DNA from: Flavobacteriaceae bacterium
Lineage (GTDB): Bacteria > Bacteroidota > Bacteroidia > Flavobacteriales > Flavobacteriaceae
NCBI GenBank assembly: GCA_002713705.1
Contig: PAUJ01000030.1
Coordinates: 29,674 to 37,391 of the forward strand
Direction: 5' to 3'
Length of the DNA: 7,718 nt
In this document: piece after piece, positions 6,834 through 7,718 of the stretch
Layout: each line of letters starts with the position of its first letter
How positions within the stretch are numbered: the first letter of the stretch is position 1
The notes under the pieces: generated by a model
Told to the model about the DNA's origin: nothing
Seen by the model: only the letters and a program-made list of their open reading frames with translations
Database searches by the model: none
Position numbers and translations under genes: made by a program

Positions 6834-7718
6834 TTATGATTGTACAAGTTTGCTTTTGAAATAGAAAACTAAATAAATATACCTGACAATTAAAGCAACA
6901 AATAATGGAATTAATACAAAAGTAAATACTTGAACTCCTGTAATCCAATGAAGACATAGTAATATCAGCATTAGTATTTGAAAAAATACATACCTTCTGA
7001 GCCAAGGTCTTGGGTTTTTCTTAGCAATAGTCAATACAAAAAATAGGGATAAAGGAAAAGCCCATAATAGATTATAGTTATTATGTGTAGTAGAATGATC
7101 AGTTGCAAACCAAAGTAAAAGTAAAAGAACTCCTATGACCCCAGTGATACTATAAATACTAATATCTAGCCAGCGACTTCTTGTTTTGTTTTTAAAATCT
7201 TTATACGTTATTCCTAAAATTATAAAAGCCAATAGTCCCATTATAAATAGGGGACTTGTAAAAAAGTTAGATTTATTTTTCTTGGGTGAGTTGATAAATA
7301 GATTTATGGTTGTTTTTACTAAACTTATCTCTTCTTGACCTCTATTTAACTTGGCTTTATCGGCTTCTTTAAAAACATATTCTGGTAAAAATTGATATTC
7401 CCAAAAAGAAGCTTTTTGGTCCACTACCGCTCCAATAGCAATATCCATTCCGAAACTTCCCCAAGTATTCCAATAGACATTTTTTTGAATCAGTTCTCTA
7501 AATGTATAGGAATTACTATCAAATCGATCTAGATAGCTAATTTTATTTTTTAAGACAATTACCAAAACATCTCGTATTTTGGTAGCACAATTATCAAAAA
7601 AGAAATCATATTTATAGCTTCTGTTTTCTGGTTCGTAATTAGCTTGCAGAAAATTAAAGATAGCTTGTTTTTCTGTTGAGTTTAAGTTGAGTATTTGTTC
7701 TTTAATCCATCTGTTTTG
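6834..7718 (-). CDS. DUF4105/Lnb-type membrane protein, probable lipoprotein N-acyltransferase (5' end outside window)
   Basis: The reading frame is open through the right edge, so 294 C-terminal residues are visible and the start is missing; a TTG at 7565 is an internal leucine. Numbering from the window edge, the fragment begins QNRWIKEQILNLN and reaches YKYDFFFDNCATKIRD (35-50), the hallmark of DUF4105 with conserved Cys44 in DNC. WGSFGMDIAIGAVVDQKA follows near 86-103. The C-terminal part has five hydrophobic segments (about 156-171, 186-205, 215-232, 242-259, 262-285). Between the second and third lies DHSTTHNNYNLLWAFP (207-222), a motif typical of the family. As I recall, this domain family was connected with Lnb, the N-acyltransferase that completes triacylation of lipoproteins in Bacteroides; I transfer that role by family resemblance only. 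The protein should sit in the inner membrane with the Cys domain in the periplasm. The next gene on the strand is the ABC-F ATPase, 123 bases away. Confidence 0.86.
   Translation of the reverse strand, partial: QNRWIKEQILNLNSTEKQAIFNFLQANYEPENRSYKYDFFFDNCATKIRDVLVIVLKNKISYLDRFDSNSYTFRELIQKNVYWNTWGSFGMDIAIGAVVDQKASFWEYQFLPEYVFKEADKAKLNRGQEEISLVKTTINLFINSPKKNKSNFFTSPLFIMGLLAFIILGITYKDFKNKTRSRWLDISIYSITGVIGVLLLLLWFATDHSTTHNNYNLLWAFPLSLFFVLTIAKKNPRPWLRRYVFFQILMLILLCLHWITGVQVFTFVLIPLFVALIVRYIYLVFYFKSKLVQS

Overview
The window looks like a chromosomal segment of a Bacteroidota bacterium, most likely family Flavobacteriaceae. The DNA is AT-rich, start codons lack Shine-Dalgarno sequences, and several proteins (the RimO C-terminus, the Uup-like ABC-F ATPase, the DUF4105/Lnb-type membrane protein) have the wording typical of flavobacterial homologues. 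I see no phage, transposon, CRISPR, tRNA or rRNA signal. Coding density is high and no gene-free stretch exceeds about 125 bases.

Left half, plus strand: the 3' part of rimO (1-579) is followed after 30 bases by a tightly packed three-gene run. This comprises a signal-peptide-bearing lipoprotein that reads as a beta-propeller with a CxCC cysteine cluster (610-1845), a family-4-type glycosyltransferase that starts at a TTG one base after the lipoprotein stop (1847-3088), and a membrane-anchored alpha/beta hydrolase that starts one base after the glycosyltransferase stop (3090-3893). The 1-base gaps argue for co-transcription and probably translational coupling. Their shared job is not apparent; rimO is likely just the upstream housekeeping neighbour.

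Right half, minus strand: in transcription order, a DUF4105/Lnb-type protein whose 5' end lies beyond the window (6834-7718, read leftward), a two-domain ABC-F ATPase of the Uup type with a GTG start (4839-6710), and a short-chain dehydrogenase (3994-4779). The two sets converge at about 3894-3993, where a weak hairpin overlaps the dehydrogenase stop codon.

Most of this is ordinary housekeeping and accessory envelope content. The parts worth a second look are the cysteine-motif propeller lipoprotein with its glycosyltransferase/hydrolase partners, and the truncated Lnb-type gene, which belongs to a family linked to lipoprotein N-acylation in Bacteroidota. No clearly new system can be claimed from sequence alone.
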